A stretch of DNA of 64,000 nucleotides from Paenibacillus pabuli NBRC 13638 (GTDB taxonomy: Bacteria > Bacillota > Bacilli > Paenibacillales > Paenibacillaceae). Below the pieces are notes generated by a model. The model did no database searches and was not told where the DNA came from. It was given only the letters and a program-made list of their open reading frames with translations. How positions within the stretch are numbered: position 1 is the stretch's first letter; the number at the start of each line of letters is the position of its first letter. Where the stretch lies: assembly GCF_001514495.1 (NCBI RefSeq), contig NZ_BCNM01000020.1, forward strand, positions 1 to 64,000, in the 5' to 3' direction. Positions 1-8,376 of the stretch are shown piece by piece. Made by a program: the position numbers and the translations under genes.

Positions 1-24
1 AATGTTCTCTTCGGCAACTTTTAT

Positions 25-53
25 ATCTTATCACATCCGAACCAACTTAGCAA
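25..53 (-). promoter_or_regulatory. Strong promoter, stable-RNA type, pointing out of the left edge
   Basis: On the minus strand TTGCTA and TAAGAT are separated by exactly 17 bp. An A-rich tract resembling an UP element lies just upstream (positions 54-75). Transcription would leave the window through position 1. The arrangement, and the short GTTGCCGAAGAG-type leader start, resemble promoters of rRNA or tRNA operons in Bacillales. The transcribed gene is outside the window, so the rRNA assignment is an inference. Confidence 0.5.
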
Positions 54-75
54 GCATTTTTTGAGTTTCTTTCGA

Positions 76-614
76 AGCTTATTCATTCGCTTGCCGCACC
101 GTATTTCTCATGTTTTCTTGGCCGGAATTAGAATATACCATACAGAAAAATAAACTACAACCCTTAATTTATATTAATATATTCCCGTCGTATTATAATC
201 AATCAATGCGGATATGTTTACTTCATATCCATACAATGACTGTCTCGTAAATCAGATCAGATTGAATCTGCTGCATTCAATAGATATGACTAATGTTAAG
301 CATCAGTAACTTTAAGAGATTGGTAGGTAGTACTGTTTATAGTAGACTTTATAGTAAACTGAGTGGCTATTCTTTTTAAACTATCTAGCAGCTCAAGGGA
401 TAATCACTTTTGTTTTACACTTATCAGTAGCCTCTATAGCCTAATATGAAATCAGATTTTAAAAAATCTATATCTACTAGGTAATAAATCTCTATATAAA
501 TGATGAGTAGTTACTAGTATCTGTTCTTTCATATAATAGTATAGTTATAGAAACAATAAGATGCTGCAAATATGGCTAGAAACAGAAACAGCCCCGCATA
601 CCCTTTCTTCCCCT
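76..614. other. AT-rich intergenic stretch with no recognised gene
   Basis: No open reading frame of useful length, RNA gene or convincing terminator was found here. The stretch is clearly richer in A+T than the coding DNA to its right. It separates the presumed stable-RNA promoter from the acetyltransferase gene. Confidence 0.5.
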
Positions 615-654
615 CAGCCCCTGAACCTTCCCATCAGCCCCTGAACCTTCCCAT
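615..654. repeat. Perfect 20-bp tandem duplication across a stop codon
   Basis: A 20-bp unit occurs twice back to back (615-634 and 635-654). The junction falls in the TGA stop codon of the acetyltransferase gene. Read on the minus strand, the gene ends with the same residues and stop codon with one copy or two, so the duplication should not change the protein. It looks like a recent slippage event. Confidence 0.8.
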
Positions 655-1179
655 CACAACAGTATCGTAATACTGGCCGTTCGCGTGCCGCCGATCCCGT
701 TTTAGCATCCCTTCGATCTCGAAGCCCATCCTTTTGTAAAGTTCCATCGCTTTCTCATTCGTTCCCAACACGTTCAAAGTCATCTTCTTAATTCCATTTG
801 TATCTGCCCAATTCATTGAGGTCTCCAGCAGCTTCTTACCCATGCCATAACCCCAGAACTCTCTTGCTATACAGACGCCAAATTCCACCTTATGAGAAAA
901 TCGTTTTAAATCTACTCCTTCACATCTGGAAAACCCGACGATTTGTTCCTTAACGATGGCAACGAGAAATAGGTTTCTCTGCTTCTCCGTGTCCAACCGA
1001 ATGATCTCTTCAAATCCTGCCGAATCGATAAACCCTTCACCTTGTTCGCGATCCATATTCTCGGTTTCTCCATCCATCTGCACACGAAGTGAGGATATTT
1101 CCCCGGCATCCTTTTCATCCGCAGACCTAATCGAAAAGGTCAATCCGTTTACGTTAAATTCCTGTTGATCAATAATCAT
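634..1179 (-). CDS. GNAT-family N-acetyltransferase
   Basis: This gene encodes about 181 residues of a GCN5-related N-acetyltransferase that would transfer an acetyl group from acetyl-CoA to an amine. The acetyl-CoA loop is visible as REFWGYGMGKKLLE (Q/R-x-x-G-x-G/A pattern). It is followed by the typical C-terminal ALNV..N..A..LY...GF strand-helix, here LNVLGTNEKAMELYKRMGFE. The substrate cannot be told. The start is uncertain: an in-frame TTG lies at 1197, but the ATG at 1179 gives a normal family length. The gene lies just downstream of the YesN-type regulator gene and could share its transcript. A 20-bp tandem duplication covers its stop codon. Confidence 0.85.
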   Translation of the reverse strand: MIIDQQEFNVNGLTFSIRSADEKDAGEISSLRVQMDGETENMDREQGEGFIDSAGFEEIIRLDTEKQRNLFLVAIVKEQIVGFSRCEGVDLKRFSHKVEFGVCIAREFWGYGMGKKLLETSMNWADTNGIKKMTLNVLGTNEKAMELYKRMGFEIEGMLKRDRRHANGQYYDTVVMGRFRG

Positions 1180-1230
1180 AATTTGTAATCCGTCCAATCA
1201 CTTTATTTTTAAACCAACCTATTTATTGCT

Positions 1231-2835
1231 CTATCCTACTTCAGAAGGACTCTTGCCTGTATGCATCTTGAACACCTGACTGAAATAAGTCGCGTTACGG
1301 AACCCGGTCATCTCACTAACCTCGTAGACCATGTAATGTCCTGACTGTAACAGTTCCATCGCCCGTTGAATTCGATACCCATTCACATAACTCACAAAAT
1401 TCTCTCCGGTTACTCTCTTGAACAGCTGACTCAAATATTTGGGATGTACAAATAGCCCCTTCGCGATCGATTCAAAACTGATCTCTTCAGCATAATGCAT
1501 TTCAACGTACTGTTTTACCTGCTCCACCAGTTTATTGCTTTTCTTCTCGCCCATTTCTTTACGTGTCTGATCCATCCAGTTTCGAATAATACTGTCCATC
1601 CAGCATACCAGATCCTGCAACGCATATTTCGATTGAATCTCCCGCAAAAAGGTACTCATCGCGAGCGGCGGTGCCAGCATGGGATAATGCCGGTTCCAGC
1701 TGTGAATCATCGTGTCGAACAGGCTCACGGCCACAACTTGTACATCCTGAATACTAACAGCACTCCCTTCGTCCAACAGATTGAGCAGATGTACCCATAT
1801 TTCCTCAGCCAGATCAGTCCTCATCTCTGCCCATGACTCATTCCATTGTCGCAGCAATAGCGAATAATCGGTCACACTCGTCGTTGACGCATCTGATGCA
1901 TCATACCGATATACGCGGCTTCCGCCCTGGAATTCCGCTTTTTCCAGCGCCTCCCTGCTCTCCAGGTAGGAGTCCATTACCTCACACAAGTGACCTTTGG
2001 ACGTTCCGATGCCTGCATTCATTTCGATCTTGAGATACGTAAAAATCTGATCCATCATCCGGTCAAGTAGGGACTCCATCTGTTCTAGGCGGTCCACGTC
2101 CAATAGAAGCAGCACAAATACCTGATCCGAATAATCTACAATCTCCACCTGACCCTTGAACATTTGTACAGCTTGCTGTTCCTTGACAGTCTCCTGGATA
2201 ATATCCGCTGCGCCATATCTTAACAGCTGCCAGTCCCGCTCCCTCATTCGTGTCAGAAAGCCGGGGCGATTAAGCTGCAAACTGATAGCGCGTACCTGAG
2301 CAGGGATGCGAATCCCCACATATTCCATACGTTGTGCAGGTAATTCCTCTGCCTGATAGCGCGTAGTCAACAGCTCATGGAGAAACAGTTTGCGCAGATA
2401 GGGAACCACCCGTCCAATTTCTTGTTTGTACGTCTGCTCCAGCCGCTCATGCCGCTCTCGCACATCCTGTTCCAGTAATACTTCACGCAGAACAGACTCA
2501 ATCTCCTCCACCTCTGCAGGCTTCAGCAAAAAATGATTCACGCCCCAGCGCATGGCCGCCCTGGCATTCTCGAATTCGTCATATCCGCTAAGAATGATAA
2601 TCGGCAGATGGGGATGATCCCGCCGCAGCGTCTGCGTGAGCTCAAGTCCTGTCATTCCCGGCAAATAGACGTCCGTCATGACAAGATCCGGACGCAGCCG
2701 ATGAAATAGCTCCAATGCATCCGCGCCATTGGCAGCCGTTCCTGCAATGTTGAGGCCAAGGGATGGCCAATCAATATGTTCGGTCAATGCTTTTACAATA
2801 TGTGGATCATCGTCTACGAGCATAATGGTTTTCAT
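1231..2835 (-). CDS. YesN-like response regulator with AraC-type DNA-binding domain
   Basis: The 534-residue protein has an N-terminal receiver domain (about 1-120; phosphoacceptor Asp55 in VMTDVYLPG, acidic pair in LVDDD). A central region of unknown fold follows, then two C-terminal AraC helix-turn-helix motifs (about 430-534, ending in NATYFSQVFKMHTGKSP). This is the YesN architecture. The start ATG overlaps the stop of the sensor kinase gene by 4 bp, so the two are translationally coupled. It probably activates the adjacent transporter and hydrolase genes when phosphorylated by the neighbouring kinase; that target is inferred from position. Confidence 0.92.
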   Translation of the reverse strand: MKTIMLVDDDPHIVKALTEHIDWPSLGLNIAGTAANGADALELFHRLRPDLVMTDVYLPGMTGLELTQTLRRDHPHLPIIILSGYDEFENARAAMRWGVNHFLLKPAEVEEIESVLREVLLEQDVRERHERLEQTYKQEIGRVVPYLRKLFLHELLTTRYQAEELPAQRMEYVGIRIPAQVRAISLQLNRPGFLTRMRERDWQLLRYGAADIIQETVKEQQAVQMFKGQVEIVDYSDQVFVLLLLDVDRLEQMESLLDRMMDQIFTYLKIEMNAGIGTSKGHLCEVMDSYLESREALEKAEFQGGSRVYRYDASDASTTSVTDYSLLLRQWNESWAEMRTDLAEEIWVHLLNLLDEGSAVSIQDVQVVAVSLFDTMIHSWNRHYPMLAPPLAMSTFLREIQSKYALQDLVCWMDSIIRNWMDQTRKEMGEKKSNKLVEQVKQYVEMHYAEEISFESIAKGLFVHPKYLSQLFKRVTGENFVSYVNGYRIQRAMELLQSGHYMVYEVSEMTGFRNATYFSQVFKMHTGKSPSEVG

Positions 2836-4838
2836 TCATTTTCACCGCCCAGCCACAGAGTTAATTGATCTTCCGTCTCAATGCGCGGCAGCGTAATGGT
2901 CACTTCCACCCCGCCCAATTCGCCTGCGCATAGAACTACGCCATATCCAGTGCCACAATACAGCCGAATACGCTGATGTACATTCCGTATACCGATGCCC
3001 GACGTCTCCTCCAGCTTCCAGCCTCCAGGCAAGCCCTGTCCGTTGTCTCTAATACGAATAATGATTTTTGGTGCGTAAGCAGACTTTACGGATGGACGAT
3101 AACCGATGGATTGGCTGCCTAATTCGGATGACACCATGGATGATTCGGTGAGAAGGAAAGTTGAAAAATCATTTACTCCTGACGTATGACTGCTCTCCGG
3201 CTCACCCATATCAACCTGTATGCACAGTTTCCCTGCCTTTGGGTACCCATGCATGACCGCATTCTCGATAAAAGGCTGCAAAATGATCTTGGGAATATAA
3301 CAGCCGCGGACACGTGGATCAATCTTTTCCTGATAATCGATGGAAAAGGGCAACCGCTCGGATTGAATGTTGACGTAACAACGGGCATGCTCCAGTTCAT
3401 CCCGCACTCGAATAAACTGCCTGCCGCCGCTCAATCCAATACGCAGCAGTTTGCTGAGCTGTACAATCATCCGGCTGATGTCCTTAGCTTCATAATCCAG
3501 GGCACGCCAGTGAATCATGTCGAGTGTATTGTACAAAAAATGCGGTTTGATTTGCGCCTCCAGCAAATCAGTCTGAGCTTCACGCTTCGCCCGGCTCTCT
3601 TCCTTGACCCGATTCATCAACTCTGTCAGCTGCGAAGCCATATGGTTGAACCCATAAGCCAAATGGGCATATTCCTCGGTGAATGATAACTGAACACGGG
3701 TGTCGAAATCCCCTTTCTCCAGCTGCCTCATTCGTTTGATGAGCTGACGCAAAGGGCGAACAATCCGTCGCACGAACAGATACGCGAGTACAACCGAGCA
3801 TAATAATCCCAGTACGGCTATCCCAAGGACCTGCCAGCCCGCCTGCCTCACTGGAGATAATAATGTATGCACAGGGATGGTCTGCACCAGACGCCACTGA
3901 AGCATGGCTGGCCTTGAATACAGAACAAGCTGCGCTCCTCGGGCTTTGCCGGATACTACTTCAAATCCGTCCTGCCCGTGCTCGGCGTGCTCCTGAATCC
4001 ATGCGCTATCTACAACAGGTTCACTTTCCCTGGTTTCGAGAGCATTAGCAGAGACATTAATAGTAGAAAAAAATTTAGAGGTCCCCTTGGTTGAGATCAA
4101 CTCCTTACCCGACGTTCCCTCTAAATTGTCCTCACCCATCTGCATGACGACGTTGCCTGCGGTATCCACCAACAGCACCTGTCCATCCAGAACCATGGGC
4201 ATATCCGCAAATCTTCGTACAATGTCCGCGCGACTCAGCCTTATGAGCACGTACGCTACCGTGCCACCCCGGCTGTCAAAGATTCGCTGCGCGTATCCGA
4301 TCAGTGATTGACCCGACTCATTTTCCCGTAGCGGCACCCAGGCCGCATCCGCCTGCTCCAGTGCAGCAAACCATGAATCACCGGCAATCGTATCCACTGG
4401 ATAGATGCGATCAGCCATTGTAACGGTGACACCGTTGAAGGCATCCGTATACAGCTCTACCGAGGTAATACCTTCACTGACCACCAGCGTATGATCCAGT
4501 ATTTTGGATAACTCCCTCCGTTGGTGGATCTGTGTCAGCCTACCCGTTCCCTTTGTCTCCAGCAGATTCGACAGCTCACGATTACTTGCCAGAGAGTAGG
4601 CCGTGCCTGTCACACCTGTAATAAAATCAAATCCGCGGCGTGTACTCTCATTCAGGAGAGCCAGCCGCGCATTGCTGATCTCGGTAAACGTAACAGCAGA
4701 GAACGACTGGTATGCCAGCCAGACAATAACCGAGACAAGTATCAGGTTAAATGCAATAAAGCAAGTCACCATCAGCGTGGAGAGCTTGCTTTGTTGCAGC
4801 TTTTGATTTAGTAATAATGACAATCTTCGTTTCCGCAT
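2832..4838 (-). CDS. YesM-like sensor histidine kinase
   Basis: The 668-residue membrane kinase has a transmembrane helix near residues 25-48, an extracellular sensing region, a second helix near 330-352 and a HAMP linker. The His_kinase dimerisation segment carries the phosphoacceptor in KPHFLYNTLD, and the ATPase domain has an N-box (QPFIENAVMHGY) and DNGQGLPGG. This is the Pfam His_kinase type found in YesM/LytS proteins. It overlaps the downstream regulator by 4 bp and follows the permease gene after 27 bp. It likely senses an extracellular sugar or the binding protein. The Shine-Dalgarno before its ATG is weak, so coupling to the permease is plausible. Confidence 0.92.
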   Translation of the reverse strand: MRKRRLSLLLNQKLQQSKLSTLMVTCFIAFNLILVSVIVWLAYQSFSAVTFTEISNARLALLNESTRRGFDFITGVTGTAYSLASNRELSNLLETKGTGRLTQIHQRRELSKILDHTLVVSEGITSVELYTDAFNGVTVTMADRIYPVDTIAGDSWFAALEQADAAWVPLRENESGQSLIGYAQRIFDSRGGTVAYVLIRLSRADIVRRFADMPMVLDGQVLLVDTAGNVVMQMGEDNLEGTSGKELISTKGTSKFFSTINVSANALETRESEPVVDSAWIQEHAEHGQDGFEVVSGKARGAQLVLYSRPAMLQWRLVQTIPVHTLLSPVRQAGWQVLGIAVLGLLCSVVLAYLFVRRIVRPLRQLIKRMRQLEKGDFDTRVQLSFTEEYAHLAYGFNHMASQLTELMNRVKEESRAKREAQTDLLEAQIKPHFLYNTLDMIHWRALDYEAKDISRMIVQLSKLLRIGLSGGRQFIRVRDELEHARCYVNIQSERLPFSIDYQEKIDPRVRGCYIPKIILQPFIENAVMHGYPKAGKLCIQVDMGEPESSHTSGVNDFSTFLLTESSMVSSELGSQSIGYRPSVKSAYAPKIIIRIRDNGQGLPGGWKLEETSGIGIRNVHQRIRLYCGTGYGVVLCAGELGGVEVTITLPRIETEDQLTLWLGGENE

Positions 4839-4865
4839 GCGAAGTCAACTCGTTTCGTCTTGGAA

Positions 4866-5714
4866 TTACCCTTTGAGCCCGGAGGTCGCGATTCCTTCCA
4901 CGAAGTACTTTTGACACACGATAAACACGATAAAACAAGGTACCAGCGACAGCACTGACATTGCAAACATCGGACCCCAATCCGATTGAGAACTGGAATC
5001 GAGGAACAGGCGCAAGCCCAGCGGCACCGTGTATTTGCTGACATCACTTAGATAGATCAACTGGCTGAAGAAATCGTCCCATGTCCATAAAAAGGTGAAT
5101 ATCATTGTGGTCACCAGTGCAGGGAAGGCCAGCGGAATGATGATTTTGGTATAAATCCGTACAGGTCCGCATCCATCAATCGTAGCCGCTTCATCCAGCT
5201 CTTTGGGCAACCCCCGGAAGAACTGGACCATCAGGAAAATGAAGAAGGCATCCGTAGCCAGCCATTTCGGCACCACCAGCGGCAGATACGTATTTACCCA
5301 TTCCAGATGGTTAAACAGAATATATTGAGGAATCAGCGTTACATGATGCGGTAACATGATCGTCATGAGCATGAGGCCAAAGCAAATCGCTTTGAAACGA
5401 AAATTCAATCGCGCAAAGGCATATGCCGCCATGGAGCAGGAAATGACATTGCCCAGCACAGCACCCAGCGACAAGACGACCGAGTTGGTCAGAAAACGGG
5501 AGAAGGGATTGCCCTGAATGCCCGTCCAGCCATTGATGAAATTTTGCCAATTCCATTCCTTCGGCCAGAACCAGGTCTCGGTGAAAATCATATGTCCCGG
5601 TTTGAATGAACTGCCCAGCATCCAGAGCACCGGATACAGCATGACAAAGGCAATGCCTGAGATCAGTACATGTTTGGCAATCACCCATGCAGCAGAGTTT
5701 CGTTGTCCAATCAT
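4866..5714 (-). CDS. Carbohydrate ABC transporter permease, MalG type
   Basis: This 282-residue inner-membrane permease has about six predicted helices. Its EAA loop is read as ELDEAATIDGCGPVRIYTKIIIPLAFPAL, which contacts the ATPase. The gene overlaps the upstream permease gene by 4 bp and both follow the binding-protein gene, so they form one importer. No ATP-binding subunit is encoded nearby. In Bacillales such importers commonly share the MsmX ATPase. The substrate is probably an oligosaccharide from a pectin-like polymer, judging by the GH105-type hydrolase upstream. Confidence 0.93.
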   Translation of the reverse strand: MIGQRNSAAWVIAKHVLISGIAFVMLYPVLWMLGSSFKPGHMIFTETWFWPKEWNWQNFINGWTGIQGNPFSRFLTNSVVLSLGAVLGNVISCSMAAYAFARLNFRFKAICFGLMLMTIMLPHHVTLIPQYILFNHLEWVNTYLPLVVPKWLATDAFFIFLMVQFFRGLPKELDEAATIDGCGPVRIYTKIIIPLAFPALVTTMIFTFLWTWDDFFSQLIYLSDVSKYTVPLGLRLFLDSSSQSDWGPMFAMSVLSLVPCFIVFIVCQKYFVEGIATSGLKG

Positions 5715-6661
5715 GATTTTCCACCATCCTCATAGTGCACCCACAGCTTGCTGCTGCGGAATACCAGCAATGTAAAGACACCGATCAGAATGACCAACAC
5801 CCAGGCCATCGCGGATGCATAACCCATCTGGAAGAACGAGAAGCCTTTTTTGTATAGGTACAGAGAGTACATTAATGTTGAATTGACTGGCCCCCCGCTA
5901 CCGTTGCTGATAACGAAAGCCTGAGTAAATGACTGGAAGGAGGTAATCAACTGCATGACCAAATTGAAAAAAATAACGGGCGACAGAATTGGCAGCGTAA
6001 TGTTGAAGAAACGTCGGAAGGGACCTGCACCATCTACCGCTGAGGCTTCGTCATATTCGGGTGGAATCTGTTTCAAGCCTGCCAGGAAAATAATCATCGA
6101 CGACCCGAACTGCCATACGGACAGCAGCACGATTGAATACAGGGCATACTTCGGGTTGGCAACCCAGTCGGGTGCCTTAATGCCGATCATGGCGAGTACA
6201 CCGTTGAGCAGGCCGTCACCGCCAAGCATTTTGCGCCACAGCATCGCAATGGCCACGCTTCCCCCAAGCAGGGTTGGAATATAATACACCGTACGGTAAA
6301 TGCCAAGCCCGCGAATGCCCTTGTTCAACAGCATCGCCACCAGCAGGGCAAAGATCAGCTTGATCGGCACGGATACGGCGACATACGTAAATGTGACCTT
6401 TAGCGATTGGGTGAACAGTTTATCCGATGTAAACATCGTGGTGTAGTTATCCAGACCGACCCAGGAAGGGGCGGCCAGGATACTGTAGTCAGTGAACGAA
6501 ATGTATAAGGAAACGAGCATCGGGCCAAGTGTCAGCAACAATAAACCAACCAACCATGGGGCCAGAAACAGAAGTGCGGCTCCATTATGGGCATATCTCC
6601 GTTTCACCCGCCGGGCTATTACATGCTCGGTTCGGGCTTGACTGACCTGTGTTGTACTCAT
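5711..6661 (-). CDS. Carbohydrate ABC transporter permease, MalF/UgpA type
   Basis: The 316-residue membrane protein has a charged N-terminus (about 25 residues), then a first helix beginning near LLFLAPWLVGLLLL and five further helices. The EAA loop is EYDEASAVDGAGPFRRFFNITLP. It pairs with the MalG-type permease whose gene it overlaps by 4 bp. It lies 48 bp downstream of the lipoprotein gene, within the same presumed operon. It would carry an imported sugar across the membrane together with an ATPase encoded elsewhere. Confidence 0.93.
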   Translation of the reverse strand: MSTTQVSQARTEHVIARRVKRRYAHNGAALLFLAPWLVGLLLLTLGPMLVSLYISFTDYSILAAPSWVGLDNYTTMFTSDKLFTQSLKVTFTYVAVSVPIKLIFALLVAMLLNKGIRGLGIYRTVYYIPTLLGGSVAIAMLWRKMLGGDGLLNGVLAMIGIKAPDWVANPKYALYSIVLLSVWQFGSSMIIFLAGLKQIPPEYDEASAVDGAGPFRRFFNITLPILSPVIFFNLVMQLITSFQSFTQAFVISNGSGGPVNSTLMYSLYLYKKGFSFFQMGYASAMAWVLVILIGVFTLLVFRSSKLWVHYEDGGKS

Positions 6662-6709
6662 CTTCGCAACCTCCCCGCGGAATTAGAAATGGAACCAGCC
6701 AGCCAAATG

Positions 6710-8044
6710 TTATTGACTTGATGCAAGTGTCGCCTTGGCCCCTTCAATAAATTGGGCAATCACATCCGGTGTGCTGGCTTGACCAAAAGCAATCTGCTCG
6801 CTTGCACTTTTGAAGCTGGTATCCACTTCGGAAAATCCTTGCGGGTATGGCGGATCAATTTCACTGGAGTTTTTCGATACTACATCGATAAATTGGAAGA
6901 TGGCCTGTTCCGCTTCCGGCAGCGTAGGCTGCATCTTCTCACGAATGCTGGCATTAACGGGTACTCCGCGCTCCGAACCGAGAATGGCAGTCGCTTCCGG
7001 ATCATTCACCATGAAGTCGATAAACATCGCCACTTCCTTCGGATGTTTTGTTTTGGCATAACCGGACAGGAACTGGCCTGCTTTCAGATATTCTCCGATT
7101 TGCTTTTCACCCACACCGTGCGGAAGTACTTGTATCCCAAGCTTGTGATCCTGGTTTTTGTTCACCTGCTGGAACGTCAGCAATTGGTTAGACCAGGCAA
7201 AATCCATAGCAGCTGTACCCAGCGAAATTGGGCGTGTTTCCAGTGCATTTGTAGTGGATGCTGTCACTTCTGCAGAGGTAGCACCCCCGTTCTCACGCAG
7301 CGCACCCCACATGTCAAACCATTGCTGGAGCTCCTCGCTGGTTGCAGTCATCGTGCCGCCATCAAATAAGCCCTTGCCTGTTTGCCGAATAAACACCTCA
7401 AACATGTTGGTGGTTCCCGAAACATCCGCCGAACCGTAGAATCCCTCACCCTTTTCAGCTGCTATCTTGGCAGCGATACGGCTGAAATCTTCCCAAGTCC
7501 AGCTTTCCTTTGGCTCCTCAATGCCAAGCTCCTTGAATACGGTCGCGTCATAAATGACCCCGGGTGCATTTACGCCCAATGTAATGGCATATAATTTATC
7601 GTCAATCGATCCGGCCTTGAGCATACTCTTGTCATGATCGTCTGTACGCAGCTCTTTGCTTTCAGCATATGGGGTCAGGCCAAGAAGCGCACCACGACGG
7701 GCAAAATCGGTTAGAAAAGCATAATCCATCTGTATGATATCCGGCGCGTTAGAACCAGCTACCTGTGTAGTCAGTTTGTCAAAGTAGCCATCCCAACCGG
7801 AATATTCCGGTTTGATGGTAATACCGGGATATTTCTCTTCAAATAGCTTGATCACTTTGGTCGTAAGATCATGGCGCGTCTGTGATCCCCACCAGGTCAT
7901 GCGAAGTTCAATATTGCCGGAAGAGTCGCTTTTGGCTCCCTCATTAGATGAAGCTGAAGGTTCTGAAGTTCCTCCGGAACAGGCTGTAGCGAACATGAAT
8001 AGGGACAGGCATAACAGGGTTACCCACTTTTTGGTATTCAACAT
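6710..8044 (-). CDS. Sugar ABC transporter substrate-binding lipoprotein
   Basis: The 444-residue protein has a lipoprotein signal peptide with a lipobox-like ATAC followed by SGG (Cys near residue 22) and a low-complexity Ser/Ala linker. The mature part is an extracellular solute-binding family 1 domain. It begins with ELRMTWWGSQ and has the D-I-I-Q-M-D segment typical of sugar binders. A strong ribosome site (GGGGAGG) precedes the ATG. It is the first gene of the transporter block. A good promoter and a cre-like site lie in its 330-bp leader region, so it can be transcribed separately from the upstream hydrolase. Confidence 0.93.
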   Translation of the reverse strand: MLNTKKWVTLLCLSLFMFATACSGGTSEPSASSNEGAKSDSSGNIELRMTWWGSQTRHDLTTKVIKLFEEKYPGITIKPEYSGWDGYFDKLTTQVAGSNAPDIIQMDYAFLTDFARRGALLGLTPYAESKELRTDDHDKSMLKAGSIDDKLYAITLGVNAPGVIYDATVFKELGIEEPKESWTWEDFSRIAAKIAAEKGEGFYGSADVSGTTNMFEVFIRQTGKGLFDGGTMTATSEELQQWFDMWGALRENGGATSAEVTASTTNALETRPISLGTAAMDFAWSNQLLTFQQVNKNQDHKLGIQVLPHGVGEKQIGEYLKAGQFLSGYAKTKHPKEVAMFIDFMVNDPEATAILGSERGVPVNASIREKMQPTLPEAEQAIFQFIDVVSKNSSEIDPPYPQGFSEVDTSFKSASEQIAFGQASTPDVIAQFIEGAKATLASSQ

Positions 8045-8072
8045 GAATGAATTTCCTCCCCTTTTGCTTATA

Positions 8073-8086
8073 TGGAATCGCTTACA
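8073..8086. promoter_or_regulatory. Candidate cre (CcpA) site in the transporter leader
   Basis: TGGAATCGCTTACA matches the cre consensus TGWNANCGNTNWCA at 13 of 14 positions. It sits between the predicted promoter and the lipoprotein start codon, a position where CcpA usually blocks elongation. This suggests carbon catabolite repression of the transporter and two-component genes. Confidence 0.65.
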
Positions 8087-8117
8087 AAACTATTGTAACG
8101 GCCCATGGCTGCTCATG

Positions 8118-8146
8118 ACATAAACAAAAGTAAGCTTTCCTGTCAA
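8118..8146 (-). promoter_or_regulatory. Sigma-A promoter for the transporter block
   Basis: A perfect -35 hexamer TTGACA is followed after exactly 17 bp by TTATGT on the minus strand. It lies about 75 bp upstream of the lipoprotein start codon and just upstream of the cre-like site. Confidence 0.6.
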
Positions 8147-8250
8147 AAAAGTAAGGGGTTGGGACAGTTCTCCATTTAATTGAGCATTTTGCATAAATCC
8201 AAAGAACGTCCTTCAATCAGCATATTGATTACATTATTCATAGTGATTAA

Positions 8251-8283
8251 ATAACCACCAGGAATGATGCTCCCGGTGGTTAT
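8251..8283 (-). terminator. Hairpin after the GH105-type hydrolase gene
   Basis: A 13-bp stem (ATAACCACCGGGA paired with its near complement, one G-U) with a 7-nt loop lies about 95 bp after the hydrolase stop codon. It has no long U-run, so termination may be partial and some transcripts may continue into the transporter genes. Confidence 0.45.
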
Positions 8284-8376
8284 GCATGTATTCATCAATC
8301 CTTATTCAACGAGACGTGCTTCGCTCGCAGTAAACCTCTAGATTAGGCGCACGAACAGAGATCAGTTACTGAAATT

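Noticed and set aside
3186..3686. Plus-strand frame of 166 residues inside the YesM-like kinase gene
   Set aside because: It is antisense to a well-supported histidine kinase and shows no domain or translation signal.
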